A stretch of 64,000 nt of DNA. Origin: Brucella pseudintermedia (lineage in GTDB: Bacteria > Pseudomonadota > Alphaproteobacteria > Rhizobiales > Rhizobiaceae). The notes beneath the pieces are model-generated. The model saw nothing but the letters and a program-made list of their open reading frames with translations, was not told the DNA's origin and ran no database searches. Made by a program: the position numbers and the translations under genes. Location of the stretch: NCBI RefSeq assembly GCF_042697365.1, contig NZ_CP137605.1; one strand, written 5' to 3'. Shown piece by piece: positions 44,119 to 53,559 of this stretch. Positions within the stretch are counted from its first letter, which is position 1, and each line of letters starts with the position of its first letter.

Positions 44119-45267
44119 GTGACATCCCCGAGCGACAAGGCCACGAGTGATCTGAAACCGGAATTTGTGGAGCGCCGCCAATCACCGCGCGTGCCGCTTG
44201 CAAGGCTTGGCGAAGAAGCCCGAAGCACCAATATTCTGGCCCCGCTGGTCTTTACGACCGAGCAACTGGACCCTTCCACGCAGTTTTCCGCATGGCAGCA
44301 GCACATGGCTCCGCTCTATGATGTGCGCTTGCCGGAGGGGGTGAGGGACCGGGACGGTTTTGCCGTCAGCCAGAAAGTCTGGAATCTGCGCGGTATGCTG
44401 CTGATAGAACAGTCGGCACCTCCATTTAGCTATGAACGCACAGCGGAAAAAGTTCGTTTCAGCCCCATAGATCATTGGCAGGTCAGCTTTTTGCGCGATG
44501 GCCGCTCATGGACCTCGGTGGATGGCCGTGTGGCGGAAAATGAGCCCGGCATGATCAATATCCGTTCGTTTGGCTACCCGTTTCGCGGTCGGGCGCTCGC
44601 GACCGAAGCGGTACTGCTGATTATTCCGGTCGATCAGTTCGCGGGTCTCGGCGGGATGCCGGAAGCGTGCAACAATTCCACGCTTGGGGGTTATCGCGCC
44701 AAGCTCCTGATCGATTTTGTATCGACCATTCAGGCCGGGCTCGACCGGATAACAGCCGAAGACCTGCCCGAATTGCGCGACGCCTTGCGTCAGCTCGTGT
44801 TCGACACGATCGTGCCGCTGGTGAGAGAGAGGGATGCGAGCGACCACGGCGCTTCTCTGGGGCTGATGAGCCGGGCCAGACGCTTCATCCAGAAGAACCT
44901 CATGTCCCGCGATCTCACGCCCGATGCGCTCAGCCGGGAACTGGCGATTTCCCGCACACATCTCTACCAGCTTTTCGAGGGGTCGGGCGGGGTGCTCAGC
45001 TATATCCGCCAGAAGCGATTGCTCGCGGCGCACGAAATGCTGGCCGATGCATCGGAAAACCGCAAGGTGTCGGATATTGCGCAATTGCTGGGCTTCGAGA
45101 CAGCCGCCAATTTCACGCGGGCATTCACGCAACATTTCGGCTACAGCCCGACCAATGTGCGCAAGACCCTTCCGCGAAGCGACAGCGTCGGTGACAGCCA
45201 GCCCGATGCGAACCGCTCCGTTGCATTCGCCAACCTGTTACGGACACTGGCCATGTTCGATACATGA
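44119..45267 (+). CDS. AraC-family transcriptional regulator
   Basis: This 382-residue regulator has an N-terminal AraC-binding-like domain (PF14525 type; TQFSAWQQHMAPLYDV) and a C-terminal double helix-turn-helix (about 270-365; AISRTHLYQLFEGSG and VSDIAQLLGFETAANFTRAF). A GTG at 44119 with GGGAG 6 nt upstream is the best start; the frame opens earlier at a TTG (44068). It precedes the gamma-glutamyltransferase gene by 111 bp and may control it. Confidence 0.88.
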   Translation: MTSPSDKATSDLKPEFVERRQSPRVPLARLGEEARSTNILAPLVFTTEQLDPSTQFSAWQQHMAPLYDVRLPEGVRDRDGFAVSQKVWNLRGMLLIEQSAPPFSYERTAEKVRFSPIDHWQVSFLRDGRSWTSVDGRVAENEPGMINIRSFGYPFRGRALATEAVLLIIPVDQFAGLGGMPEACNNSTLGGYRAKLLIDFVSTIQAGLDRITAEDLPELRDALRQLVFDTIVPLVRERDASDHGASLGLMSRARRFIQKNLMSRDLTPDALSRELAISRTHLYQLFEGSGGVLSYIRQKRLLAAHEMLADASENRKVSDIAQLLGFETAANFTRAFTQHFGYSPTNVRKTLPRSDSVGDSQPDANRSVAFANLLRTLAMFDT

Positions 45268-45378
45268 TGCGCAGCAGCCGGGGCGGATATCGACGATTTC
45301 TTATGCTTGCTTTTGGGAAAGTTTTTGCGAACCTTGTGGTCTTGCCTCCCATCGGGGAGGACACAAGGGAGGAAGGAC

Positions 45379-47118
45379 ATGCAGCATTACCGGTTGAAAT
45401 CGCTTTCCCTTGCCGCAGCCATCGCCGTTGCAGGTCATCTGCCGTCGGCCCATGCGGCATCGCCAGCCCCGGCGGAAGGCCAGAACGGCATGGTGGTCAC
45501 GGCACAGCATCTCGCTTCGCAGGTCGGTGTCGATGTGCTGAAAAACGGCGGCAATGCCGTCGATGCGGCTGTCGCGGTCGGCTACGCGCTGGCGGTCGTC
45601 TATCCGACTGCGGGCAATCTTGGCGGCGGCGGTTTCATGACGATCCGCTTCAAGGACGGCAAGAGCACCTTTCTTGATTTTCGCGAGCGGGCGCCGCTCG
45701 CCGCCACCAAGACGATGTATCTGGACAAGGATGGCAAACCGGTCGACGGCGCCAGCACTGAAACCTATCTCGCCATCGGCGTGCCGGGCACGGTGGCCGG
45801 TCTTGAGGAAGCACGCGAGAAATATGGCACCCGCAAGCGCGAGGACCTGATCGAGCCCGCGCTGAAACTGGCCCGGGACGGCTTTGCGCTGGAACTGGGC
45901 GATATTCTTTCCTTCGCCGAGGGCAATGAAAGACTGGCGAAAGACCCGGCGGCTGCAAAAATCTTCCTGAAGGACGGAAAGCCGCTCGCCCTTGGCGAGA
46001 AACTTGTTCAGCCGGATCTCGCCAAATCGCTTTCGGCCATTTCGGAAAAGGGCCCTTCGGCCTTTTATCAGGGCGATATTGCCGATCTGATCGTCAAGTC
46101 GAGTCAGGAAAACGGCGGCATTCTCGCCAAGGCCGATTTCGAGCAATACAAGGTCCGTGAGCTGGAGCCGGTCAAATGCAGCTATCGCGGCTATGATATC
46201 GTTTCCTCGCCGCCGCCTTCCTCGGGCGGGCTGATCATCTGCGAAATCCTCAACGTGCTTGAAGGCTATCCGATTTCCTATCTGGGCTATGGCTCGGCGG
46301 AAACCACGCGTCTGATGGTGGAAGCAATGCGCCATGCCTATGTGGACCGCAACACGGCGCTGGGCGACCCGGATTTCGTCGATAATCCGGTCGAGAAACT
46401 CACCAGCAAGGACTATGCCGCGGAAATCCGTGGCCGCATCGACCCTTATCGCGCTGGTGTCAGTGAGGCGCTGAAGCCAGCCGAATTCAAGGAATCCAAT
46501 GAAACCACGCATTATTCCATCGTCGACAAGGACGGTAATGCGGTTGCCGTGACCTATACGCTGAACGGCTCGTTCGGCACGGCCAAGGTGGCCGAAGGCA
46601 CCGGCATTCTGCTCAACAACGAGATGGACGACTTCACCATCAAGCCGGGCGTGCCCAATCTCTATGGCCTCATACAGGGCGAAGCCAATGCCATCGAGCC
46701 GCGCAAGTCGCCGCTGTCCTCGATGAGCCCGACCATCGTATCGAAGGACGGCAAGCCCTTCATGGTCATCGGCAGCCCCGGCGGTTCGCGCATCATCACG
46801 ATCACGCTTGAGGCGATCATGAATGTCATCGACCATGGCATGGACATTCAGGAGGCGATTGACGCCCCGCGCATCCATCACCAGTGGCTGCCCGACCGGG
46901 TCTATATGGAAGCCAACGCGCTTTCGCCCGATACGATCCGGCTCCTGACCGGCATGGGCTATACGGTCGGCGAGGACCATGACTGGCCGGTCTGGGGCGA
47001 GGCGGCAGGCATTCTCGTCGGCGGCAAGAACATGGCGGCCATCGAAAAGGGCGGTGACAACCGCTATTACGGCGCTATCGACAGCCGCGCCGTCGCCGGT
47101 GCCGCCATCGGCTATTAG
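45379..47118 (+). CDS. ggt: Gamma-glutamyltransferase, periplasmic
   Basis: The 579-residue precursor hydrolyses or transfers the gamma-glutamyl group of glutathione and related peptides. A signal peptide (about 1-26, ending AHA-AS) directs export. Autocleavage is expected before Thr377 in NETTHYSIVDKDGNAVAV, which becomes the N-terminal nucleophile of the small subunit. GGNAVDAAVA and the SPGGSRII oxyanion/lid region are intact. The start at 45379 has GGGAGGAAGG. The peptide-use genes downstream (pepT, dppA, opposite strand) suggest a shared nutritional role. Confidence 0.94.
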   Translation: MQHYRLKSLSLAAAIAVAGHLPSAHAASPAPAEGQNGMVVTAQHLASQVGVDVLKNGGNAVDAAVAVGYALAVVYPTAGNLGGGGFMTIRFKDGKSTFLDFRERAPLAATKTMYLDKDGKPVDGASTETYLAIGVPGTVAGLEEAREKYGTRKREDLIEPALKLARDGFALELGDILSFAEGNERLAKDPAAAKIFLKDGKPLALGEKLVQPDLAKSLSAISEKGPSAFYQGDIADLIVKSSQENGGILAKADFEQYKVRELEPVKCSYRGYDIVSSPPPSSGGLIICEILNVLEGYPISYLGYGSAETTRLMVEAMRHAYVDRNTALGDPDFVDNPVEKLTSKDYAAEIRGRIDPYRAGVSEALKPAEFKESNETTHYSIVDKDGNAVAVTYTLNGSFGTAKVAEGTGILLNNEMDDFTIKPGVPNLYGLIQGEANAIEPRKSPLSSMSPTIVSKDGKPFMVIGSPGGSRIITITLEAIMNVIDHGMDIQEAIDAPRIHHQWLPDRVYMEANALSPDTIRLLTGMGYTVGEDHDWPVWGEAAGILVGGKNMAAIEKGGDNRYYGAIDSRAVAGAAIGY

Positions 47119-47152
47119 AGCGTGGACCGCTCCGGCGCCTGATCGCTCGAAC

Positions 47153-47180
47153 GAGGAGACGAGATATTTCACGTCTCCTC
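47153..47180. terminator. Hairpin between converging ggt and pepT
   Basis: A perfect 9-bp stem, GAGGAGACG (47153-47161) with CGTCTCCTC (47172-47180), closes a 10-nt loop in an 83-bp convergent gap. Confidence 0.6.
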
Positions 47181-47201
47181 AGGATTTGAGGCTGTGTGGG
47201 A

Positions 47202-48455
47202 TCAGCTTTTGCCGTTGATCCGCGCAGTCTTCAAAATCTCAATGACCATTTCGGAGGCCTTGTTGAGCGAACCGACTGGGAGGAACTCGTAGATCGAGTG
47301 GAAGTTGTGCGCGCCGCAGAACAGGTTGGGGCAGGGCAGTCCTTTTTCGGACAGCACCGCGCCGTCATAACCGCCGCGCATCGGCAGCGGCGTCGGCTCC
47401 ACGCCTATTGCCTTCATCGCCTCAAGGGCAAGCGCGACCGGATAACGGTTTTCGCCTTGCAGGCTCTCGGCTGCGTTGCGGTAGACGGCCTTGTAGTCCA
47501 CGTGAACCGTGCCCTCGCCATGGAGCCGGTTGAAACTCGCGGCCAGATTTTCAATGAACAGGCGGCGCGTCTCGTATCCGTCCTTCGTGAAGTCGCGGAT
47601 ATCAATGACAAGGGTCGTCTCGGCCACGGTTCCCTGAATGCCCTTCGCCCAGTAATAGCCTTCGGTGCCTTCCGTATATTCGGGACGCTCGCCGCCCGGC
47701 ATCATTGCAATGAATTGCTGGGCATAGAGAATGGCATTGCGCAGCTTGCCCTTGGCCGACATCGGATGGGCAGGCTGGCCCTTGAAGGTGAGGCGGAACT
47801 CACCGGCATTCCAGTTTTCATAGACGATCTCGCCCACCGCACAGCAGTCGAGCGTATAGGCGAAATCGGCATTGAGGGACGCTACGTCGAGCGCCTTGGC
47901 GCCGAGCAACCCGATTTCCTCGTCGGGAACGAAAACGACCTTGACCGTGCCGTGCTCGATTTCGGGATGGCTGGTCAGGACCTGCATGGCATGCATGATC
48001 TCGGCAATGGCGGACTTGTTATCGGCCCCGAGCAGGCTGGTGCCGTCCGTCACGATGATCCGGTCGCCGACATAGCGTTCGAGCTCGGGAAACTCGGCAA
48101 GCCGCATGGTGGCGCCGGTCGCCGCGTTAAGCAAGATATCGCCGCCCTTGTAATCAACCACATGCGCGCGGGTATCGGTCATGTATTCGCTGGACGTATC
48201 GAGATGGGCGACCCATGCAATTGTCGGAAACTGGCGGTCGGCATTGGAGACATTGGCAGGCAGCGTGCCGACGACGATCGAGTGGTCGCGCTCTTCAACC
48301 TCCATGCCCATGGCGCGCATTTCGCTGGCGAGCAGCCTTGCGAGATCGGTTTGCCCGGCGCTCGACGGAAGTTTCCCCGCATTGGGCACGGCGGTCGTGT
48401 TGATGCGGGTATAGGCTAGAAAGCGGTCTACGATATCCATATTTTTCTCGGTCAT
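47202..48455 (-). CDS. pepT: Peptidase T (tripeptidase)
   Basis: This 417-residue M20-family zinc aminopeptidase removes the N-terminal residue of tripeptides in the cytoplasm. Metal and catalytic motifs are HLDTS (about 86-90), GADNKSA with the bridging Asp and FVPDEEIGLLGA with the catalytic Glu. The late GGYDGAVLSEKG and C-terminal FCGAHNFHS histidine are also present. It is downstream of a dipeptide-binding protein gene in the same direction, 80 bp apart. Confidence 0.93.
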   Translation of the reverse strand: MTEKNMDIVDRFLAYTRINTTAVPNAGKLPSSAGQTDLARLLASEMRAMGMEVEERDHSIVVGTLPANVSNADRQFPTIAWVAHLDTSSEYMTDTRAHVVDYKGGDILLNAATGATMRLAEFPELERYVGDRIIVTDGTSLLGADNKSAIAEIMHAMQVLTSHPEIEHGTVKVVFVPDEEIGLLGAKALDVASLNADFAYTLDCCAVGEIVYENWNAGEFRLTFKGQPAHPMSAKGKLRNAILYAQQFIAMMPGGERPEYTEGTEGYYWAKGIQGTVAETTLVIDIRDFTKDGYETRRLFIENLAASFNRLHGEGTVHVDYKAVYRNAAESLQGENRYPVALALEAMKAIGVEPTPLPMRGGYDGAVLSEKGLPCPNLFCGAHNFHSIYEFLPVGSLNKASEMVIEILKTARINGKS

Positions 48456-48535
48456 TGGTCAGAATCGAACCTGATTTCATACAGGCAAAAAAGAATAGCG
48501 GGCGTTTCCGCCCGCCAACTGTAATTCACCGCCGG

Positions 48536-50134
48536 TTATTCCTCGATGTCGACGTCTTCAAACAGGTAGCCGCCAAAGGGATCGATGCGGAAATCCTTGA
48601 CCTTTTTGCTGACCGGCTGCTCGACGATCTGGTGGGCGATTGTCAGCCAGGGAGCCTGCTCCTTGAAAACCACCTGCGCCTGCTCATAGAGCTTGGTGCG
48701 CTCGGCCTGATCGGTCGTCAGCTTGGCTGCCTGAATGAGCTTCTCGAAATCCTCATTGCACCAGTTCGCGCGGTTCGCGCTGCCGATAGCCTTGCAGCTC
48801 AAAAGCGCGGCGAGGAAGTTGTCGGGATCGGCAATGCCGCCGGTCCAGCCAAGCATGACGGCGCCATCGCGGTCCTTTTCCAGCGAGCGCTTGAGATATT
48901 CGCCCCAGTCATAGGTTACGATTTCGGCTGTTACGCCCACCTTGGCGAAGTCGGCCTGCATGAGTTCGGCAGCGCGGCGCGCATTGGGCATGTAAGGCCG
49001 CTGCACGGGCATGGCCCAGATATTCATCTTCAGGTCCTTGACGCCCGCCTCATCGAGCAGCTTGCGCGACTGTTCGGGATCGTAAGCGTCATCCTTGACA
49101 TTCTTGTTGTAGCCCCAGACGCTTGGCGGCAGCGGATTGACCGAAGGGACGGCAGAGCCCAGATAGACCGCCTCGATGATCGCGGCCTTGTTGACCGCCA
49201 TGTTCAGCGCCTTACGGACACGCACGTCGTCAAACGGCTTCTGCTGGGTGTTGTAGGCGAGGAAGGACAGGTTCAGGCCTTCCTTGTGCAGCATTTCAAC
49301 AGCCGGATCCTTTTTCATCTCCGCAAGATCGGCGGGGTTCGGCGCGGCGATGACATGGCATTCGCCGGACTTCAGCTTCTGGTAGCGCACCGCCGCATCC
49401 GGCGTGATCGCGAAGATGAGATTGTCGATCTTCTGCTTGCCCGCCCAGTAATCGGGATTGGCCTGATAGCGGATGGCGCTATCCTTCTGATAGGCGACGA
49501 ACTGATAGGGGCCGGTTCCGACAGGCTGCTGGCTAAACTCTGAAATGCGGCCTTCCGCGACGAGCTTGTCGGCATATTCCTTGGACTGGATGACGGCGAA
49601 TGTCAGCGACAGCGTCGAGATGAACGTCGCTTCGGGATGCGTCAGCACAAACTTGACGGTGTGATCGTCGATCTTTTCGATTTTCTCGATCAGGGAAGGA
49701 AAGGAATAGGCGCCGAACTGCGGCCATGTGCCCTGATTGTAATAGGGATTATCCTTGTTTCCCTGACGGTCGAAGGTGAAGATCACATCGTCCGCATTGA
49801 ATTCGCGCGTCGGGGTGAAAAAGCTCGTGGTGTGGAACTTCACGCCCTTGCGCAGATGAAACGTATATTCCTTGCCATCGGCGGAAACATCCCAGCTTTC
49901 GGCAAGGCCGGGCTCCAGCTCTGTCGAGCCGCGCTTGATCTTGATAAGCCCGTTTGACACATTGCGCGCCGACGCGTCATACACCGCGCCGGAAGTCGTC
50001 TGCGCCGCATCGAACATTTCGGGAGACGCCTCGGAGCAATAGATCAATGTCTTGGCGAAGACCTGTCCAACCGCCGTGCTGTTGAGCGCAGCCGCGACCA
50101 GCGCGGCTGAAAATAGTTTTCCGTATGTGTTCAT
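48536..50134 (-). CDS. Dipeptide-type ABC transporter substrate-binding protein (DppA-like)
   Basis: The 532-residue periplasmic binding protein belongs to SBP_bac_5. A signal peptide (about 1-28) precedes TLIYCSEASPEMFDAAQTT, close to enterobacterial DppA, and the family segment DVIFTFDRQ follows. No permease or ATPase genes accompany it, so it must borrow a transporter encoded elsewhere. DppA homologues bind dipeptides and, in some bacteria, heme or 5-aminolevulinate. The divergent gap to the sensor kinase (50135-50436) holds the promoter region; I see no other feature in it. Confidence 0.9.
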   Translation of the reverse strand: MNTYGKLFSAALVAAALNSTAVGQVFAKTLIYCSEASPEMFDAAQTTSGAVYDASARNVSNGLIKIKRGSTELEPGLAESWDVSADGKEYTFHLRKGVKFHTTSFFTPTREFNADDVIFTFDRQGNKDNPYYNQGTWPQFGAYSFPSLIEKIEKIDDHTVKFVLTHPEATFISTLSLTFAVIQSKEYADKLVAEGRISEFSQQPVGTGPYQFVAYQKDSAIRYQANPDYWAGKQKIDNLIFAITPDAAVRYQKLKSGECHVIAAPNPADLAEMKKDPAVEMLHKEGLNLSFLAYNTQQKPFDDVRVRKALNMAVNKAAIIEAVYLGSAVPSVNPLPPSVWGYNKNVKDDAYDPEQSRKLLDEAGVKDLKMNIWAMPVQRPYMPNARRAAELMQADFAKVGVTAEIVTYDWGEYLKRSLEKDRDGAVMLGWTGGIADPDNFLAALLSCKAIGSANRANWCNEDFEKLIQAAKLTTDQAERTKLYEQAQVVFKEQAPWLTIAHQIVEQPVSKKVKDFRIDPFGGYLFEDVDIEE

Positions 50135-50436
50135 GAGGCTGCATTCCCTTGCTGACGACGCGACCGACCTTCGATGGTGTGTTGTTCAGTATCGACTTTT
50201 CCAGATGATTCTAAACAGCGGTGCAATTTTCATATGAGCCCGCAGGGATGCATGAAGCAAGCCGGTCTTTGGAGTTCCCGCCCATAATTCGCAATTGCCG
50301 TGCGCGCATCCGGCAAGGGCGGCATTTGCCAGCGGTGTGAAACTTCAATAGTTTTGCACATGCCGATCGAATGACGAACGTAGCCGATGCGATATTCCCG
50401 CCCGAGCGCAGGCTGAGGGCACAGGCTGATACCGGG

Positions 50437-51996
50437 ATGCAGTTCATGAACTTCAAAAGCAGAAGCATCCGGGGAAATATTCGCTCTGCCGTATTGCCGT
50501 TTTCCGTGTGGTTGCTGTGCAATCTTCTGGCTATGGGCGGCCTTGCCGTCTACCAGCGCGCCGCATTGTTGTCGGAGCTTCAGGCCGCCAGTTTCACGCT
50601 GCATCGGGAGGCCTCGCAGCGCGCCGGCCAGCACGACGCACATCTGACCGCGCTTTCCACGATTGCCCAGTCCAAGGCGCGAACCGCCGATGTTTCACAA
50701 GATGACGTCTTCCTCGAAGTAGCGGCGACGATCACCCGCTTCTATCCCCGCATCGATGAAATTCAACTGGTGCCGATGGACCCGTCCTTGCCTGTGGCCG
50801 GCACCAGGGCGCTGGAACCGGAACTGGCCGACACCATACGGGCGGCGGTCCGTTCCTATCGCGACGTTCCGGAATTGCTGGCGCCGCCGGCGCGGCCCGG
50901 CCACTACATGATCGTGAAACGCAGCCCCAATACCGACAATCCGCATGACGGCCTCACACTGGCGATTGATGCGGGGAGCCTCATCAGTTCCGACGATGCG
51001 TTCTGGAGCGGCAAGGGTGTGGCGCGACGCATCCTCATGCCCGACGGCACGGTACTGTTCAGCCATCCGGCTTCCTTTGACGATGTCGATTTCTCCAAGA
51101 AGCTCGGCAGTGTCTCGCAGCCGCTGCTTTTCCAGACCGCGCTTGCCATGAGTTGGGGCGACCTGCTGCCGTTCGACCAGCTGATACCGCTTCTCATTCT
51201 CACGAATCTGCTGTTCTTCGGCGGATTGATCATCGTCCGCCAGACACAGCGCACCCGCCGTGCAGAACGCCGCGCGGAATTGAGCGGCTTTGAGGCGCGT
51301 CTGGCCCATGCGTCACGCGTCAACACGATGGGCGAAATGGCCAGCGGCATGGCGCATGAGCTGACGCAACCCCTGACCGCCCTTCTTGCCGGTGCGCAGG
51401 CGGGCCGCCGCCTGTTGAGCCGCAACAATACGGCGGCTCTCGCAGGAGCGCTGGACGATATGGTGGAACAGGCGCGCCGGGCATCCGCCATTCTGGATCG
51501 CCTGCGCAACTGGTCTCGCCCGCAACGGCGGCCAACGGCACATGCCGATCTGCGCCTGTCGCTTCAAAATGTGCAGAGCCTGCTTGCCTCGGAAGCGGCG
51601 CGCCGGGGCGTCAGGGTCGAGCTTGCGATGCCGGAGGCGCCATTGATGGCCGCGGTCGATCCGGTGGAAATGGAACAGGTCATGTTCAACCTCCTCCGCA
51701 ATGCGATTGAATCCTTCCAGGAGGACGATCAGGACCGGCGCGTCAACGCGTCCCTGAAGACTGAGCGGTCGACGGCAATTCTGGAAATTGCGGATAACGG
51801 GCCGGGTGTTGCGCCCGACCTGCTGCCGCGTCTTTTCACCCCGTTTACCACCAGCCGCCCGGAAGGAACCGGCCTTGGTCTCGCGCTCAGCCAGCGGCTG
51901 GTGGAGCGTTTTGGCGGAGAGATTTCCTATATCCCCCAGGAGCGCGGCGCGCTGTTTCGCGTCGTGCTGCCAATCGCCGAAGAAACAGGAAGTTAA
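50437..51996 (+). CDS. Membrane sensor histidine kinase
   Basis: This kinase is about 519 residues long. Two transmembrane helices (about 17-40 and 248-268) bracket a periplasmic sensing region of roughly 200 residues. The phosphoacceptor His307 lies in GEMASGMAHELTQPL, and an ATPase domain has N (NLLRNAIESF), G1 (ADNGPGV) and G2 (GTGLGLALS) boxes. This resembles DctB/FixL-type kinases paired with FixJ-type regulators. No ribosome-binding site decides among the in-frame starts at 50371, 50437 and 50446. The response regulator starts 5 bp after the stop. Confidence 0.9.
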   Translation: MQFMNFKSRSIRGNIRSAVLPFSVWLLCNLLAMGGLAVYQRAALLSELQAASFTLHREASQRAGQHDAHLTALSTIAQSKARTADVSQDDVFLEVAATITRFYPRIDEIQLVPMDPSLPVAGTRALEPELADTIRAAVRSYRDVPELLAPPARPGHYMIVKRSPNTDNPHDGLTLAIDAGSLISSDDAFWSGKGVARRILMPDGTVLFSHPASFDDVDFSKKLGSVSQPLLFQTALAMSWGDLLPFDQLIPLLILTNLLFFGGLIIVRQTQRTRRAERRAELSGFEARLAHASRVNTMGEMASGMAHELTQPLTALLAGAQAGRRLLSRNNTAALAGALDDMVEQARRASAILDRLRNWSRPQRRPTAHADLRLSLQNVQSLLASEAARRGVRVELAMPEAPLMAAVDPVEMEQVMFNLLRNAIESFQEDDQDRRVNASLKTERSTAILEIADNGPGVAPDLLPRLFTPFTTSRPEGTGLGLALSQRLVERFGGEISYIPQERGALFRVVLPIAEETGS

Positions 51997-52000
51997 GAGA

Positions 52001-52609
52001 ATGGTGCAGCCGGTCTATCTTGTCGATGACGATGAAGCGGTACGCAAGTCGCTCAGCCTGCTCTTGTCGACCATCGACATCGAGGTCAGGAGCTTCGCCG
52101 ATCCGTCGGCATTCCTCGCCCAACTGCCCCGGCTGAAGCCGGGCTGCATGATCTTCGACATTCGAATGCCGGTCATGACGGGCCTGAAACTCCAGGAGCG
52201 TCTGGCCGAACAGGAAATCGACTGGCCCGTCATCATCATTTCGGGCCATGGCGACATCGAAGCCTGCCGGCGCGCCTTCCGAAACGGGGCGGTGGACTAT
52301 CTTTCCAAGCCGGTCGATGAGCAGGATCTGATCGACGCCATCCAGAAGGCGCAGCAACTGCTCGAGCAGCGGCTTGGCAGCAAGGCGCTGCGAGCCGAAA
52401 CGCTGGCGCTGCTGGACACGCTGACGGCGCGCGAACGCGAAGTGCTTGGCCGTATCGCGCAAGGATTCACGACCCGGCAGATTGCCGATGGGCTTGAACT
52501 GTCGCCACGCACGATCGACAGCCATCGCGCGGCCATCGGGGCGAAACTGGGCACGACCTCACAGGCGGAAATGACGCGCCTGTGGCTGGAAGGTCAGCCC
52601 GATCCGTAG
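52001..52609 (+). CDS. FixJ/LuxR-type response regulator
   Basis: The 202-residue regulator has a receiver domain (about 3-118) with the acidic pair at 10-11, phosphoacceptor Asp53 (MIFDIRMP) and Lys103 (YLSKP). A LuxR-type helix-turn-helix near 135-195 (LTAREREVLGRIAQG, TTRQIADGLELSPRTIDSH) completes it. It is paired with the sensor kinase. A secreted HbpS/GlcG-like protein gene follows at 85 bp and the divergent DppA gene lies on the other side; both are plausible targets. Confidence 0.93.
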   Translation: MVQPVYLVDDDEAVRKSLSLLLSTIDIEVRSFADPSAFLAQLPRLKPGCMIFDIRMPVMTGLKLQERLAEQEIDWPVIIISGHGDIEACRRAFRNGAVDYLSKPVDEQDLIDAIQKAQQLLEQRLGSKALRAETLALLDTLTAREREVLGRIAQGFTTRQIADGLELSPRTIDSHRAAIGAKLGTTSQAEMTRLWLEGQPDP

Positions 52610-52694
52610 AACTACCGAGAAGTTTGCAAGAGTTACGGATTCCGTCTCCCGTGGGCGAAAACTAAATGTTCCTCATCACAAACGAGGAATGACC

Positions 52695-53177
52695 ATGATC
52701 CGTAAACTTGCAATTGTCGCCCTGGCGATGGCTCCGGCTACCGCTTTCGCACAAACTCTCCCCACCACGCCTTATCTGCCGCTCGATCTGGCAACCAAGG
52801 CCGCACAGGCTGCGCTCGACGCCTGCGTCGCCAAGGGCAGCAATGTGAGCGTCGCAGTCGTTGCACGCGACGGCGCAACCAAGGTTCTGCTCAAGGCCGA
52901 TCTTTCCGGTCCGCATACCGGCAACAGCGCCAAAGGAAAGGCGTTTACATCAGCGGCTCTCGGCCGCGATTCTGGCGAGCTTGCGGAATTCATCGCTTCG
53001 AAGCCAGCCAATAACGGCATGCGGGACATGGATTCCCGCTTCGTTATCCAGGCGGGCGGTCTGCCGATCAAGATCGGCGACGCGCTGGTTGGCGGTATCG
53101 GTGTCGGCGGCGCGCTGTCCGGTGCGATTGACGCGGAATGTGCGCTTGCCGGTCTGCAGGCTGTCGAAGCCAAGTAA
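52695..53177 (+). CDS. Secreted HbpS/GlcG-like heme-binding domain protein
   Basis: This 160-residue exported protein has a signal peptide (about 1-20, cleavage TAFA-QT) and the Haem_degrading/GlcG fold (PF03928) with SVAVVARDG, KAFTSAAL and a glycine-rich VGGIGVGGALSGAIDAECA segment. Streptomyces HbpS of this family binds heme and modulates a sensor kinase. The start at 52695 has GAGGA at 6 nt; an ATG at 52689 would leave no spacing. The location directly after a kinase-regulator pair suggests an accessory sensor role, which is inference. Confidence 0.8.
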   Translation: MIRKLAIVALAMAPATAFAQTLPTTPYLPLDLATKAAQAALDACVAKGSNVSVAVVARDGATKVLLKADLSGPHTGNSAKGKAFTSAALGRDSGELAEFIASKPANNGMRDMDSRFVIQAGGLPIKIGDALVGGIGVGGALSGAIDAECALAGLQAVEAK

Positions 53178-53185
53178 AAAGACTG

Positions 53186-53219
53186 GGCGGGACCGGACAT
53201 CGTTCGGTTCCGCCTTTTC
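53186..53219 (+). terminator. Rho-independent terminator after the HbpS-like gene
   Basis: GGCGGGACCG (53186-53195) pairs with CGGTTCCGCC (53105-type arm at 53205-53214, one G-U) around a 9-nt loop, followed by TTTT. Confidence 0.8.
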
Positions 53220-53274
53220 TCTCCCCGGCAAACTTGCAACCATCCGTGCAATGATCGCCGCAATCCCTGCAAAA

Positions 53275-53325
53275 CCCGTGCGGTACAAGCAATATGGCTT
53301 GCATCGGGATGCACGGGCTGTTTTT
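53275..53325 (+). other. Two-level hairpin with a T-run in an intergenic stretch
   Basis: CCCGTGC (53275-53281) pairs with GCACGGG (53311-53317), enclosing an inner CAAGC/GCTTG stem (53286-53290, 53297-53301). TTTTT follows at 53321-53325. It could end a plus-strand RNA or be a degraded repeat. The surrounding stretch 53220-53559 has no gene that I can support. Confidence 0.35.
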
Positions 53326-53559
53326 CTTCTCGCTAAAGCCGCAGCATCGACGGCTTCGTGGCCGGTCGAACACCGCATATGCGGATTTTCTGACACGCTT
53401 GCATCGCAGCCGCAAATAGCCACCGCGACCTGCGGTGAGCCATGTGGCGATGCCTTCTTCTTCCGTTTTCCTTACCGGGACCAGATGCATGGAAAATCCC
53501 GCCTGCAATATGCGCGGGGACTGCGGAAAATGCTCGGGCCCAAGCCTTGAACAGGTGCT

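Noticed and set aside
45301..47172. 623-codon open frame antisense to ggt
   Set aside because: Shadow frame; ggt has signal peptide, nucleophile Thr and ribosome-binding site.
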